Assembly: GCF_039529835.1 (NCBI RefSeq)
Contig: NZ_CP154262.1
Location: forward strand, 248,001 to 312,000
Source: Arthrobacter sp. TMP15
GTDB taxonomy: Bacteria; Actinomycetota; Actinomycetes; Actinomycetales; Micrococcaceae
DNA length: 64,000 bases
Reading direction: 5' to 3'
This document shows positions 17,207 to 26,081 of this stretch, piece after piece. How positions within the stretch are numbered: the first letter of the stretch is position 1; the number at the start of each line of letters is the position of its first letter. The notes below the pieces were generated by a model that saw only the letters and a program-made list of their open reading frames with translations, ran no database searches and was not told the DNA's origin. A program made the translations under genes and the position numbers.

Positions 17207-19537
17207 TTACGGTGCGTTGTTAAGCAAGATCTGCAGCAGCAGGACTGCGCCGGCTTTATCCAAGGGGTTATTCTTGTTGCCGCATTTAGGGGATTGGACA
17301 CATGAGGGGCACCCGGACTGACACTCACACGCTTGGATAGCTTCCATGGTGGCCCTGAGCCAGACACGAGCCATGTCGAATCCTCGCTCGGCAAACCCCG
17401 CACCTCCGGGGTGGCCGTCATAGACAAATACTGTTGGTTGTCCTGTGTCAGCGTGAATGGCGGTGGATACGCCGCCAACATCCCATCTATCGCTGGAGGC
17501 GACTAGTGGGAGCAGGCCGATGGCTGCGTGCTCGGCGGCGTGCAGGGCACCCGGAAATTGTGGTTCCACCAGGCCACCGGCTAGCAGCGTCGAATTGTCC
17601 ACGGTGAACCAGACCGCCTTGGTGAAGAGGTCCCTGGCTTCTAGCTCCAGCGGTTCCTCGCCCAGTACTTCATTGGAGATGATGGCCTTACGTTGGAAGG
17701 AAACAACTTGGGTTTGGACTTGGACGGATCCAAAGTGCATTTCCACCGGGCCCCACAATTCGTGTTTTGTCGATTCCAGCACCTCGATCTGTGTGACATC
17801 TCGTGCAGTGGTGTAGAAATCTGGTGTGCCACGGCGTACCAGGGCGCAATGCTCTGCCTCATTGAGTTCAAGCACCACGTAATTTGTCCCCTGATGAACG
17901 TAGACGGCGCCTGTATGAGCTTGATAGTGGGACTGCGGCGAGCCCATTGTTCCCAGCAGAGTACCGGTGTCTGCCTCAATGATGTTGATGGGCCCACCAC
18001 CGTCTTCACGCAGATTTACCATGGCGGCTGCGTTTTGAGGATGTGTCCAAAACCAACCGGCTGGACGTTTTCGTAAATATCCCTGCGCTACCAACTGCTC
18101 CAGTAAAGCAGGAGTAGTTGAGTCAAAAAGGGCCAAGTCTTGTTCAGTGATGGGAAGCTCCGCGGCAGCTGCACAGAGGTGCGGACCAAGAACGTATGGA
18201 TTGGCAGGATCGAACACTGTAGCCTCCACCGCCCGGTCAAAGATTGCTTCCGGATGGTGAACCAGGAATGTGTCCAACGGGTCATCGCTTGCCACAAACG
18301 CGGCCAAGGCGTCTTGGCCGGACCGCCCTGCCCTGCCGATCTGTTGAAAGAAGGAGGCTCTAGTGCCTGGCCAGCCAGCAACTAGGACGGCGTCCAGGCC
18401 GGAGATGTCAATGCCAAGTTCCAGTGCAGGAGTACTTGAAACACCCAGAAGGTCTCCCGCACGCAAAGCCTTCTCAAGCTCACGGCGCTCCTCCGGCAAA
18501 TAACCTGAACGGTAAGCAGCAACCCGAGGAGGAAGACTCGGATCCACGTCCTCCAAGAGTCTTTTGGTCACGCTAGAGATGGTTTCAGCGCCGCGCCTGG
18601 ACTTTATGAATGCAATGGTCCGAACATGCGAGGAGACAAGGTTAGCTAACAAATCAGAGGTTTCAGCAATGGCAGTGCGACGGGACTTGGCTCCGTTCTC
18701 ACCCTTAAAGTCGGTTAACTCCGGCTCCCACAAGGCAACTGTGGTTGCACCATGAGGGGAGCAGTCTTCAGTGATGGTCGTGACGTCTGCTCCGATTAGA
18801 CGAGAAAAGGCAGTGCCGGGATCCGCAGAAGTGGCTGAAGCCCCAATGAAAACAGGCTCTGACCCGTAGTGCGCGCATATCCGGCGCAATCGACGAAGGA
18901 GCACGGCCACATGGGAGCCGAAAACGCCGCGGTAACTGTGGGCTTCATCGACGATGACATATTTCAGACGCTTGAAAAAATGGGCCCACCATGTGTGGTT
19001 GGGCAGGACACCAAAATGGAGCATATCCGGATTGCACAAGATGAAATTACTGTGGTCCCGAATCCAACGACGGTCAGTTGTGGCAGTGTCACCGTCGTAC
19101 GTGGAAGCACGAAGAGTGGACAGTTTCAGTGCGTTCAACGCGGCCAGTTGGTCTGCGGCGAGCGCCTTGGTGGGAGAAAGATACAAGGCAACTGCGCCGT
19201 TGGCCTCTAGTTGGCCAGGATTTTCCCTTACCGCAAGTGCGGCTCTATGAACAGCATCGACCGCGGGCAGCTGATACGCCAGGGACTTCCCCGAAGCTGT
19301 TCCTGTTGCGATGATTGTGTGCTGGCCCTGGTGGGCGGCGTTAGCTCCTAGTATCTGGTGACGCCACGGCTGCACCACGCCAAGGAATGAATAGGCGCTG
19401 ACAAGGTCGGGATGGACCCACTCGGGCCATGCCTCGTTGATGGCTTGCCGGGACGGAATCCTGTGGACGTGTTGCAATTGCGGAGGATTCATTCCTCCGC
19501 CCAGCAAAGAGATCAGCGAAGTATTTGTGGGCATCAC
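17207..19537 (-). CDS. DEAH-box helicase of the Rv3649/MrfA type with C-terminal cysteine cluster
   Basis: 776 residues. Superfamily 2 motifs are in order: IIATGTASGKS (Walker A, about 75-85), VIVDEAHSYRG (motif II), GASATSADPG (motif III) and QIGRAGRSGQ (motif VI). The C-terminal part resembles DUF1998 and ends with Cys737, Cys739, Cys743, Cys746 and Cys752, a likely zinc site. Relatives such as Bacillus MrfA act in repair of mitomycin-type crosslinks; that role is inferred here. It converges with the tad locus and starts 21 bases after the end of the GNAT gene on the same strand, so the two may share a transcript. Confidence 0.88.
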   Translation of the reverse strand: MMPTNTSLISLLGGGMNPPQLQHVHRIPSRQAINEAWPEWVHPDLVSAYSFLGVVQPWRHQILGANAAHQGQHTIIATGTASGKSLAYQLPAVDAVHRAALAVRENPGQLEANGAVALYLSPTKALAADQLAALNALKLSTLRASTYDGDTATTDRRWIRDHSNFILCNPDMLHFGVLPNHTWWAHFFKRLKYVIVDEAHSYRGVFGSHVAVLLRRLRRICAHYGSEPVFIGASATSADPGTAFSRLIGADVTTITEDCSPHGATTVALWEPELTDFKGENGAKSRRTAIAETSDLLANLVSSHVRTIAFIKSRRGAETISSVTKRLLEDVDPSLPPRVAAYRSGYLPEERRELEKALRAGDLLGVSSTPALELGIDISGLDAVLVAGWPGTRASFFQQIGRAGRSGQDALAAFVASDDPLDTFLVHHPEAIFDRAVEATVFDPANPYVLGPHLCAAAAELPITEQDLALFDSTTPALLEQLVAQGYLRKRPAGWFWTHPQNAAAMVNLREDGGGPINIIEADTGTLLGTMGSPQSHYQAHTGAVYVHQGTNYVVLELNEAEHCALVRRGTPDFYTTARDVTQIEVLESTKHELWGPVEMHFGSVQVQTQVVSFQRKAIISNEVLGEEPLELEARDLFTKAVWFTVDNSTLLAGGLVEPQFPGALHAAEHAAIGLLPLVASSDRWDVGGVSTAIHADTGQPTVFVYDGHPGGAGFAERGFDMARVWLRATMEAIQACECQSGCPSCVQSPKCGNKNNPLDKAGAVLLLQILLNNAP

Positions 19538-19558
19538 ATCATTGTGCCACCGCTACCA

Positions 19559-20272
19559 TTACAGCCTTGTCATCTGCGCCAGTCGCTCCTTGGGCACCAG
19601 AACAGTGACGGGGCTTAGAGAGGCCCAGCCAAGTTTGCTGTACAGGCGTTGGCCGCGCGTGCTGGCCAAGAGCAGACCGGTGGTCACAGGGTAGTCAAGG
19701 GCCTTGGCGGTGAGAGTTTTCATCATGAGCATCCCGAATCCGCGGCGGCGGTAGGCGGCACGCGTTTTTAGCCCGTCAAAAATCGCATTCTCACCATATA
19801 TGCCGACCGTTCCTCTGGCCATGACTGTTTCTCCCCGCACGATGGCCACTGAAAAACGGGCTTGGCAGGGAGAGGTAGTGCGTTTTCCACCAAATTTTTT
19901 GACCAGTAGAGTCAACTCAGGATCACCAAGGAAAGGGTCTTGGTTATCTTGGTTTTCCATGTCACACATCATGAGATGTTCAGAGGTTGAGACCATGCCC
20001 ATTTTGGCGTGGTGCGCAAGCTTTACATATTCATGCACACGAGGTCCGATCACGCATAACGCCCGTTTCGGCGAAGCCGCTACTTCAGCAGCCAAGGCTG
20101 TAAAAGCAGCAGGGGAAGGATCGCAGGTGAAATACTCCCAGTCACTGCTTCGATCAAGCCTTAGGGCGGCCCAATAGTCTTCCCCCGAGCGGGTTTGATA
20201 GCTTCGTAGCGCGCTCCAGCCGGTAAACCATGCCTCTGCATGCTCTCTCAGTTCTTTGGCACCAACCAACAT
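19559..20272 (-). CDS. GNAT-family N-acetyltransferase
   Basis: 237 residues. The acetyl-CoA-binding motif A is AAYRRRGFGMLMMKTL in the C-terminal third, followed by LLLASTRGQRLYSKLGW, which matches the conserved GNAT motif B. The N-terminal half is less conserved and may hold a second degenerate acetyltransferase fold. The substrate is unknown. It lies directly upstream of the helicase gene and is divergent from trhO. Confidence 0.8.
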   Translation of the reverse strand: MLVGAKELREHAEAWFTGWSALRSYQTRSGEDYWAALRLDRSSDWEYFTCDPSPAAFTALAAEVAASPKRALCVIGPRVHEYVKLAHHAKMGMVSTSEHLMMCDMENQDNQDPFLGDPELTLLVKKFGGKRTTSPCQARFSVAIVRGETVMARGTVGIYGENAIFDGLKTRAAYRRRGFGMLMMKTLTAKALDYPVTTGLLLASTRGQRLYSKLGWASLSPVTVLVPKERLAQMTRL

Positions 20273-20347
20273 GTCCTCAGCCTAGCCCCGGACGGTGGGG
20301 TCAGCCGTGAATGCCGGCATTTGGTGGCGCAAAGTAGGCTTTAAGAC

Positions 20348-21241
20348 GTGTCGATGAACAAAATTGTGCTTTTTTATGGTTTTACCCCGCTCAGTGATCC
20401 GACGGCGATCAGACTGTGGCAGCGCGCGTTGGGTGAGAAGCTGCACCTCAAGGGTCGCATCATCATCTCCAAGGATGGCATCAACGCCACTGTGGGTGGT
20501 GACATCAGAGACCTGAAACAATACCTAAAAGCCACGCGTGAGTATCCCGGTTTTAAGGACATGGACATCAAATGGTCCGATGGCATGGGGGATGATTTTC
20601 CTCGTCTGAGTGTGAAAGTCCGTGAGGAAATTGTCAGCTTCGGCGCGCCCGGTGAGCTCAAAGTAGATCAAAACGGCGTCGTGGGAGGGGGCACTCACCT
20701 GCAACCCGAAGAACTCCACGAGCTCGTTGCCGCCAAGGAAGCCAACGGCGATGAAGTTGTGTTCTTCGACGGCCGCAACGCTTTCGAAGCCCAAATCGGT
20801 AAGTTTAAAGATGCCATAGTCCCGGACGTCGCCACCACAGCAGACTTCATCAAGGAACTGGACTCCGGTAAATACGACGGGCTCAAAGACAAACCGGTTG
20901 TCACGTACTGCACGGGTGGGATCCGCTGTGAAGTCCTCAGCTCGCTTATGATCAACCGTGGTTTTAAAGAGGTCTACCAAATGGACGGCGGCATAGTCCG
21001 CTACGGAGAAACGTTCAAGGACAAAGGCCTGTGGGAAGGCTCGCTCTATGTGTTTGACAAGCGCATGCACCTTGAATTCAGTGACGAAGCTCTAGAAATC
21101 GGCCATTGCATCCGATGCAATAAACCCAGCAATAAGTTTGAGAACTGCTCCAACCCGAGCTGTCGAAATCTCAATCTTTACTGTGCTGACTGCGCCAGCA
21201 CACCCGAAACGTTGCTCTGCCCCCAAGGCTGCACCGACTAG
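20348..21241 (+). CDS. trhO: tRNA uridine(34) hydroxylase, rhodanese-domain protein TrhO (YceA)
   Basis: 297 residues. The N-terminal domain starts [14 protein letters not shown] rhodanese domain follows with the active loop [10 protein letters not shown] (Cys188). A cysteine-rich C-terminus (CIRCNKP, CSNPSC, CADC, CPQGC) is typical of the family. TrhO uses oxygen to hydroxylate U34 of certain tRNAs, the first step towards 5-methoxy- or carboxymethoxyuridine. GTG at 20348 or ATG at 20354 could be the start; neither has a strong ribosome binding site. The stop codon lies directly against a 57-bp tandem array. Confidence 0.92.
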   Translation: MSMNKIVLFYGFTPLSDPTAIRLWQRALGEKLHLKGRIIISKDGINATVGGDIRDLKQYLKATREYPGFKDMDIKWSDGMGDDFPRLSVKVREEIVSFGAPGELKVDQNGVVGGGTHLQPEELHELVAAKEANGDEVVFFDGRNAFEAQIGKFKDAIVPDVATTADFIKELDSGKYDGLKDKPVVTYCTGGIRCEVLSSLMINRGFKEVYQMDGGIVRYGETFKDKGLWEGSLYVFDKRMHLEFSDEALEIGHCIRCNKPSNKFENCSNPSCRNLNLYCADCASTPETLLCPQGCTD

Positions 21242-21243
21242 TC

Positions 21244-21483
21244 CCCACGCCCTCCCAACACTCGCAAGCTCGTGCCGGGTCCCCCGGGCGCGTGGGCCCA
21301 CCCACGCCCTCCCAACACTCGCAAGCTCGTGCCGGGTCCCCCGGGCGCGTGGGCCCACCCACGCCCTCCCAACACTCGCAAGCTCGTGCCGGGTCCCCCG
21401 GGCGCGTGGGCCCACCCACGCCCTCCCAACACTCGCAAGCTCGTGCCGGGTCCCCCGGGCGCGTGGGCCCACCCACGCCCTCC
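21244..21483. repeat. tandem array of four identical 57-bp units
   Basis: Units start at 21247, 21304, 21361 and 21418, identical by eye over all 57 bases, with a 9-base partial fifth copy (21475-21483). Each unit contains the palindrome GTGGGCCCAC. Unit junctions can form a 7-bp GCGTGGG/CCCACGC hairpin with a CCCA loop. The array fills the space between the trhO stop and the leader of the TPR gene. Because 57 is divisible by three and the DNA is GC-rich, it leaves long spurious open frames on both strands. Confidence 0.97.
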
Positions 21484-21562
21484 ACAGCCTCCCGTGGGAA
21501 TCTGGTGAGTGTGGCACTACCGGCGCCCTCCCGCTTTATCGGTGCGTGGGAGAATGATCGGC

Positions 21563-22078
21563 ATGACCTTGAATGACGAGCTTGACCATCTTTTAGCCAC
21601 CCGGGACCGCAACAACATGGCGCCAACGATCAAGGCTGTGGTGTGCCTCCATGCAGCTCATCCCGAGAACGCTCGCGTGCTTTATGAGGTTGCGGGCGCT
21701 TATGACACGGCAGGTCAAGAACAAGTAGCGCAGGGGTTTTACGAGCGAGCTCTTGAGGCCGGTCTGGAAGGTGATCTTCTTCGCCGATGCTATGTTCAAT
21801 ATGGTTCCACCCTCCGGAACGTGGGTGAGTTCGGGAAGTCCCGTGATGTTTTTGCAGCAGCCCGCAAAGAGTTCCCCGATTCCCCTGCGTTGGCTGTATT
21901 TGAAGCAATCACGTTCCATGCAGAGGGACGAGCAAATGAAGCTTTTGCTTCGCTACTCGAGCTGACGGTGGACTACGTAGAAAGTTCCGATATAGATCGT
22001 TACAAGAGCGCTATTAGCGGAAACGCAGCTTACATCCGGTCTCTGGACAGAAACGAAGCACCTGCCTCAGGCACGTAA
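21563..22078 (+). CDS. tetratricopeptide-repeat protein
   Basis: 171 residues from ATG 21563, which has GGGAG 10 bases upstream; an ATG at 21554 is too close to it. The sequence is nearly all helical, with TPR-like pairs such as NARVLYEVAGAYDTAGQEQVAQGFYERAL and the LRRCYVQYGSTLRNVGEFGKSRDVF segment. Proteins like this are usually protein-binding scaffolds; no partner is evident. The promoter would have to lie in or just after the 57-bp array. Confidence 0.75.
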   Translation: MTLNDELDHLLATRDRNNMAPTIKAVVCLHAAHPENARVLYEVAGAYDTAGQEQVAQGFYERALEAGLEGDLLRRCYVQYGSTLRNVGEFGKSRDVFAAARKEFPDSPALAVFEAITFHAEGRANEAFASLLELTVDYVESSDIDRYKSAISGNAAYIRSLDRNEAPASGT

Positions 22079-22185
22079 CGCCGAGCAATCAAGTAACCGG
22101 TCATCGGCATAAAGGAATCTGCATAAGTTTGTTGGTGCCAGGTAGCGCCAGGATGACAGAAATAGATCTTCAGGAAGGCAGCATC

Positions 22186-22734
22186 ATGTGGAATGAATTT
22201 GGCTTGACTTGGGGCGATGCTGGCCGGGTAGTGCTCTCCGCAGTGGGGTTGTACGCTCTTGTGCTGCTTCTGATTCGGTTCATGGGCCAGCGCACTATGG
22301 CGAACTTGTCCAGCTTTGATCTCGCGGCCGCGGTTGCCCTCGGCGCTGTTGTGGGACGGGCAATACTGGGTTACACCCCTACGTTGGTGGCCGGAGCCTT
22401 GGGCTTGGTGACGTTGCTGGTTCTGCAGGCGCTCACGGGGCAGCTGCGCCGCTTTCCCGGAGGCCTAGCCGCGGTCAATAACCGCGCGTATCTACTCATG
22501 GCTGGAAGCGAGATCGTTGTCTCAAACCTTCGCAGAACGCACGTCTCGGAGGCGGAAATTACCGCGCGACTACGCGTGGCCGGTATCCGCAGCCGCAAGG
22601 AAGTCGCCTGTGTGATCTTTGAATCGACAGGAGAAATCAGTGTGTTGCGAGCAGGTTTCCCTATTGAACCGGAGTTTCTTGCCAATGTGAAGGGTGCGGA
22701 GCTAATTCCAGCATCATATCTAGCCGTCCCCTAG
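22186..22734 (+). CDS. DUF421-family membrane protein (YetF-like)
   Basis: 182 residues; AGGAAGG lies 7 bases before the ATG. Three N-terminal transmembrane segments are followed by a small cytoplasmic alpha/beta domain. It contains the family motifs FMGQRTMANLSSFDLAAAVALG and GIRSRKEVACVIFESTGEISV. DUF421 (YetF/YrbG) proteins are widespread, partly linked to spore or membrane functions in Firmicutes, with no settled biochemical role. It stands alone between the TPR gene and the WYL regulator. Confidence 0.85.
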   Translation: MWNEFGLTWGDAGRVVLSAVGLYALVLLLIRFMGQRTMANLSSFDLAAAVALGAVVGRAILGYTPTLVAGALGLVTLLVLQALTGQLRRFPGGLAAVNNRAYLLMAGSEIVVSNLRRTHVSEAEITARLRVAGIRSRKEVACVIFESTGEISVLRAGFPIEPEFLANVKGAELIPASYLAVP

Positions 22735-22794
22735 TCCTCCGCCGGCTACTGCTTGCCCGAGCGCAACCTGTGTGAACGCCGAAAAAAGACAGCG

Positions 22795-23775
22795 TCAACC
22801 CTCCTGCTGAGCCTGCGGACGCCCTGCTGGATTAGGGCCGTATAAGTGAACCAACTCCGCCCCTAGAGCGGCCAAATGAGTTTTGACCGCTTCAGGTTCC
22901 AGTACTTCCACGCCACCTCCCCAACCCGCGAGCTGTTCTGCGATCGAGCGGGCCATTGGCGCCGCGACTTGCAACCGAACCCGTCCGTCAGCATCGAGGC
23001 CGAGCTCCTGGCAGTGACGGCCAAAATGTTCGCGAAGTGGCAGAACCAGGCCAGGATCGGTAAGTATTGTGGCCTGGACCAGGGAGCGTCGCTGCTCGAG
23101 GTCCTCAACTATAAGCCCCCATTCACGCGTCAGCTCGAAGTTGCTGGGACGGGTAGAGGCAAGGTCGCTAACTACTGTCTCAATGATCCGCTCTATACGG
23201 AACGTGCGCTGCCCCGCCTCGGTTCCGGCGATGAGGTACCAGATATTGTTTTTGCTAACTACGCCCCACGGGTCAACCAAGCGTCGGGTTAATTCATGGG
23301 CATGATTTTCATATTCGAGCGTGACCTTGCGGCCAGCAACAATGGCGTCCTGAAGTGCAGCAACCGGTTCGGGGCGGAGGTGCTCATGCTCACCCCACGG
23401 CGTGGGATCGAGAGCCATGGCAGTGGCCGCCGTTTGAGCCTGAGCGCGAAAGGTCTGGGGCAGGGCCTGCACAAGCTTCGACAGAGCAGAACGCGCCGTG
23501 GAATCCAATGTTGCGGCAGAACCTGTGAGCAAAAACAGGGCCCTTACTTCACCCAAAGTCAGGCCCGTCAGATCCGTGCGAGCACCACCGAGCAATGTCC
23601 AGCCGCCACCACGCCCTGGTTGCGCGTACACAGGAATGCCCGCCGTGGACAGCGCCACGAAATCACGCCGGCTGGTCGCCAGAGACACCTCGAGCTCTGC
23701 TGCGACTTCGGCGGCGGTAACCCGGCCGCGGGCCTGCATTAGCAACAACGTGGCAAGCAGCCTGTCCGCTCTCAT
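22795..23775 (-). CDS. WYL-domain helix-turn-helix transcriptional regulator
   Basis: 326 residues from ATG 23775 (MRADRLLATLLLMQARGRV), the typical N-terminus of this family. A DeoR-like winged helix (about 1-60, AAEVAAELEVSLATSRRDF) precedes a WYL domain with YENHAHELTRRLVDPWGVV and WYLIAGTEAGQRTFRIERI, and a C-terminal WCX-like extension. Such regulators bind ligands or nucleic acid through the WYL domain. The gene is divergent from a VOC-family protein, with a 33-bp perfect palindrome between them, so it probably controls itself and its neighbour. Confidence 0.88.
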   Translation of the reverse strand: MRADRLLATLLLMQARGRVTAAEVAAELEVSLATSRRDFVALSTAGIPVYAQPGRGGGWTLLGGARTDLTGLTLGEVRALFLLTGSAATLDSTARSALSKLVQALPQTFRAQAQTAATAMALDPTPWGEHEHLRPEPVAALQDAIVAGRKVTLEYENHAHELTRRLVDPWGVVSKNNIWYLIAGTEAGQRTFRIERIIETVVSDLASTRPSNFELTREWGLIVEDLEQRRSLVQATILTDPGLVLPLREHFGRHCQELGLDADGRVRLQVAAPMARSIAEQLAGWGGGVEVLEPEAVKTHLAALGAELVHLYGPNPAGRPQAQQEG

Positions 23776-23790
23776 GGCATAAGTTTGACA

Positions 23791-23823
23791 GATGAAAGTG
23801 CTCACCAGGTGAGCACTTTCATC
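23791..23823. promoter_or_regulatory. 33-bp perfect palindrome, probable WYL-regulator operator
   Basis: Arms GATGAAAGTGCTCACC (23791-23806) and its exact complement (23808-23823) flank a single central A. It starts 16 bases upstream of the WYL regulator start. A second, shorter inverted repeat TGAGCAG/CTGCTCA (23846-23852, 23861-23867) shares the core TGAGCA and lies just upstream of the VOC gene. Confidence 0.75.
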
Positions 23824-23895
23824 CGTCATGCTGATGGATATCAAGTGAGCAGCCACACACCTGCTCAGATAACCGCATCAGCAAAGGGAGCAACG

Positions 23896-24315
23896 ATGTT
23901 TCAAGGACTAGCCACTATAAGTTTCTACGCGGACGACCTGGTCGCGGCAGCACACTGGTACACCGAGTTGCTCGGGGTCGAACCTTATTACGTGTTTCCT
24001 GCGCAGCCTGCGCCCGCGGCGTACATCGAGTTTAGAGTTGGCGGGGACCAAGCCGAGCTTGGTTTCATCGATCGCAAGTATGCACCGTCCGCAGCCTCCA
24101 GCGGTTCGGGCGGTGCCGTGGCATTTTGGCATGTGGATGACCTGTCCGCGACTGTGAATGAACTGGTGGCAATGGGAGCCAGCGAATATGAGCCGTTGAC
24201 GGAGCGCGAATCCGGGTTCGCCACTGCATCGTTCATTGACCCCTTCGGCAACATTTTGGGTGTGATGACAAACCCGCACTTCCTAGAAATGCGGACGCGC
24301 CGCAACAGCGTCTAA
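23896..24315 (+). CDS. VOC (glyoxalase/bleomycin resistance) family protein
   Basis: 139 residues; AAGGGAG lies 5 bases before the ATG. Two beta-alpha-beta-beta-beta modules are visible: LATISFYADDLVAAAHWYTELLGVEP at the start, then VAFWHVDDLSATVNELVAMGA and the terminal SFIDPFGNILGVMTNPHF. Members bind small toxic compounds or act as metal-dependent enzymes; the substrate here is unknown. The frame is open further upstream (to about 23785) but that would cover the operator. It is likely controlled by the divergent WYL regulator. Confidence 0.85.
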   Translation: MFQGLATISFYADDLVAAAHWYTELLGVEPYYVFPAQPAPAAYIEFRVGGDQAELGFIDRKYAPSAASSGSGGAVAFWHVDDLSATVNELVAMGASEYEPLTERESGFATASFIDPFGNILGVMTNPHFLEMRTRRNSV

Positions 24316-24344
24316 GCGCCTGAAAGAGTCGTTAAGCTTGGTGT

Positions 24345-25994
24345 ATGACTGACTTCTCCACAGTGCCAGATGCCCCGCGCAGCGACAACCCTGACCTGCT
24401 AGCCGCCCTGGCTGCCGATTTGCTCGCCCTTGATTACACGGTCGACGGCGTGGCGGAGCTCCTGGGTGAGGAAGCTCACCAAGCCTTGGGCAGGGACCAG
24501 ACAGTGCCCGCCGTTCTGGTGTTGCGTGAGAGTACGGAGCCACTGGCAACTGTGTGCAAGCTTTGGCTGTTGGCCCAAGACATCCAGAACAAGGAGCTGA
24601 GCGTGGTACTGCCCAGCTTGAGCATCGAGACGCTTTCATTGCTTGGGCTCATTGAAGCGGTTCCGGGTGCGGACAGGGTGCGCGCTGCCATCGATCTGCG
24701 TCCTTATGGCTGGCCGGCTGACGGGAAAGGTGGAAATGATACAAATCTGTGGGTGGCTAGCGATCTCGGCGCACACCAGCGTCCCGGGGTTCTGCGTCAT
24801 GATCATGTTTTGGGCATCGGGCAGGCTTCACTGACTTTGGCTCAGGGCACCATCCGCCGTGAAGTAAATAAGGCATTGGATGTGGGAACGGGCTGTGGCA
24901 TCCAGCTTTTCCATCTACTCCAGCACGCCAAAACCGTTGTAGCCACCGATATTTCCGTCCGCGCGCTAGCGTTCACCCGTTTCAATCTGCTCCTGAACGC
25001 TCCCGCACTGGGCCTCAACGTTGGTGACTTGGAGCCCAATGATGTGAACCCTGCCGGGAACCCAGAGCGGGTTGCCCCGCGCGTTTCTCTGCGCCTTGGC
25101 AGCTTGCTGGAGCCCGTCGCCGGGGAGAGCTTCGATCTCATTGTTTCCAACCCGCCCTTCGTCATCACTCCTCGTCACTTCGGTGAAGATGCGGGCCAAC
25201 AGTTCACCTACCGGGACGGCGGCCTGGCCGGGGATGCAATAGTGGAGAGGCTGGTTCGGGAACTACCTGCAGTTCTTGCTCCCGGTGGTACGGCGCAAAT
25301 GTTGGGCAACTGGGAGATCAAGACCACCGCGAACGACGCCGGCGCCCCAGTTGAGTGGTCCGACCGCCCCCGTCTGTGGATACCAGAGGGGGTACAGGCC
25401 TGGTTTATCCAGCGAGAGCAGGTTAGTCCCGGCGGCTACGCCGAAACGTGGCTGCAGGATGCTTCCCAAGGGCGGGAGTCCCAGGCTTATGTGACCGCCT
25501 ACGAGAACTATGTGCTGGACTTTGCCTCCCGTGCCGTGGCTGGAATTGGATTCGGCTACATCTTGCTGCGCACACCCGCTGCAGGAGAGGGTGTGCCAGA
25601 AGCGCGCTTTGAGGAAATTCTGTACCCCATTGAACAACCCGTAGGTCCCCACCTGGCCGCCGCGTTGGACCGGGAAAGGTGGCTGGAGCACCGAGAGTCC
25701 ATCCATGATGAACTCCTTGTGGTGGCTGAGGATGTCACCGAGGAACGCCATCAACGCCCGGGCGCCGAACATCCCGGAGTCATCCTGCTGCGGCAGGGCG
25801 CTGGGCTGCGCCGCACCAACTTGCTCAGCACCGAACTCGCCGGGTTCGTCTCCGCCAGCGACGGCGATCTCACCGTAGCAGCGCTGATTGGTGCGCTCGC
25901 GGATCTCCTGGATCGGCCTGACGCCGAATTTTCCCGGAACCTCTACTCCGAGGTGTGCAACCTGGTGCGCGATGGCTTTCTCCTCCCCGCATGA
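24345..25994 (+). CDS. class I SAM-dependent methyltransferase with extra N- and C-terminal domains
   Basis: 549 residues. A SAM-binding motif I, ALDVGTGCGIQLF (about 177-189), and the catalytic SNPPFVI (NPPF at 269-272) identify an N-methyltransferase core of the HemK/RsmC type. About 150 N-terminal residues (helical, winged-helix-like) and 180 C-terminal residues are characteristic of a large actinobacterial version. NPPF enzymes methylate glutamine, adenine or guanine amino groups, so a ribosomal RNA or protein target is likely, but the substrate is not shown. Confidence 0.82.
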   Translation: MTDFSTVPDAPRSDNPDLLAALAADLLALDYTVDGVAELLGEEAHQALGRDQTVPAVLVLRESTEPLATVCKLWLLAQDIQNKELSVVLPSLSIETLSLLGLIEAVPGADRVRAAIDLRPYGWPADGKGGNDTNLWVASDLGAHQRPGVLRHDHVLGIGQASLTLAQGTIRREVNKALDVGTGCGIQLFHLLQHAKTVVATDISVRALAFTRFNLLLNAPALGLNVGDLEPNDVNPAGNPERVAPRVSLRLGSLLEPVAGESFDLIVSNPPFVITPRHFGEDAGQQFTYRDGGLAGDAIVERLVRELPAVLAPGGTAQMLGNWEIKTTANDAGAPVEWSDRPRLWIPEGVQAWFIQREQVSPGGYAETWLQDASQGRESQAYVTAYENYVLDFASRAVAGIGFGYILLRTPAAGEGVPEARFEEILYPIEQPVGPHLAAALDRERWLEHRESIHDELLVVAEDVTEERHQRPGAEHPGVILLRQGAGLRRTNLLSTELAGFVSASDGDLTVAALIGALADLLDRPDAEFSRNLYSEVCNLVRDGFLLPA

Positions 25995-26081
25995 CAGCAG
26001 TGGGCCCGCAGGACGGCAGTGGAGTAGTACGGTGAGGGCACGGCACGAGGACAATAAGGGAACCTGAATGAGGCAGTCGAT

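Noticed and set aside
21171-21626. Proteins made of 19-residue repeats on both strands over the 57-bp array
   Set aside because: They arise because 57 is a multiple of three and the unit lacks stops in several frames. No ribosome binding site or plausible start supports them.
25263-26054. 263-codon minus-strand frame over the methyltransferase gene
   Set aside because: Antisense to conserved motifs of the methyltransferase; composition is not protein-like.
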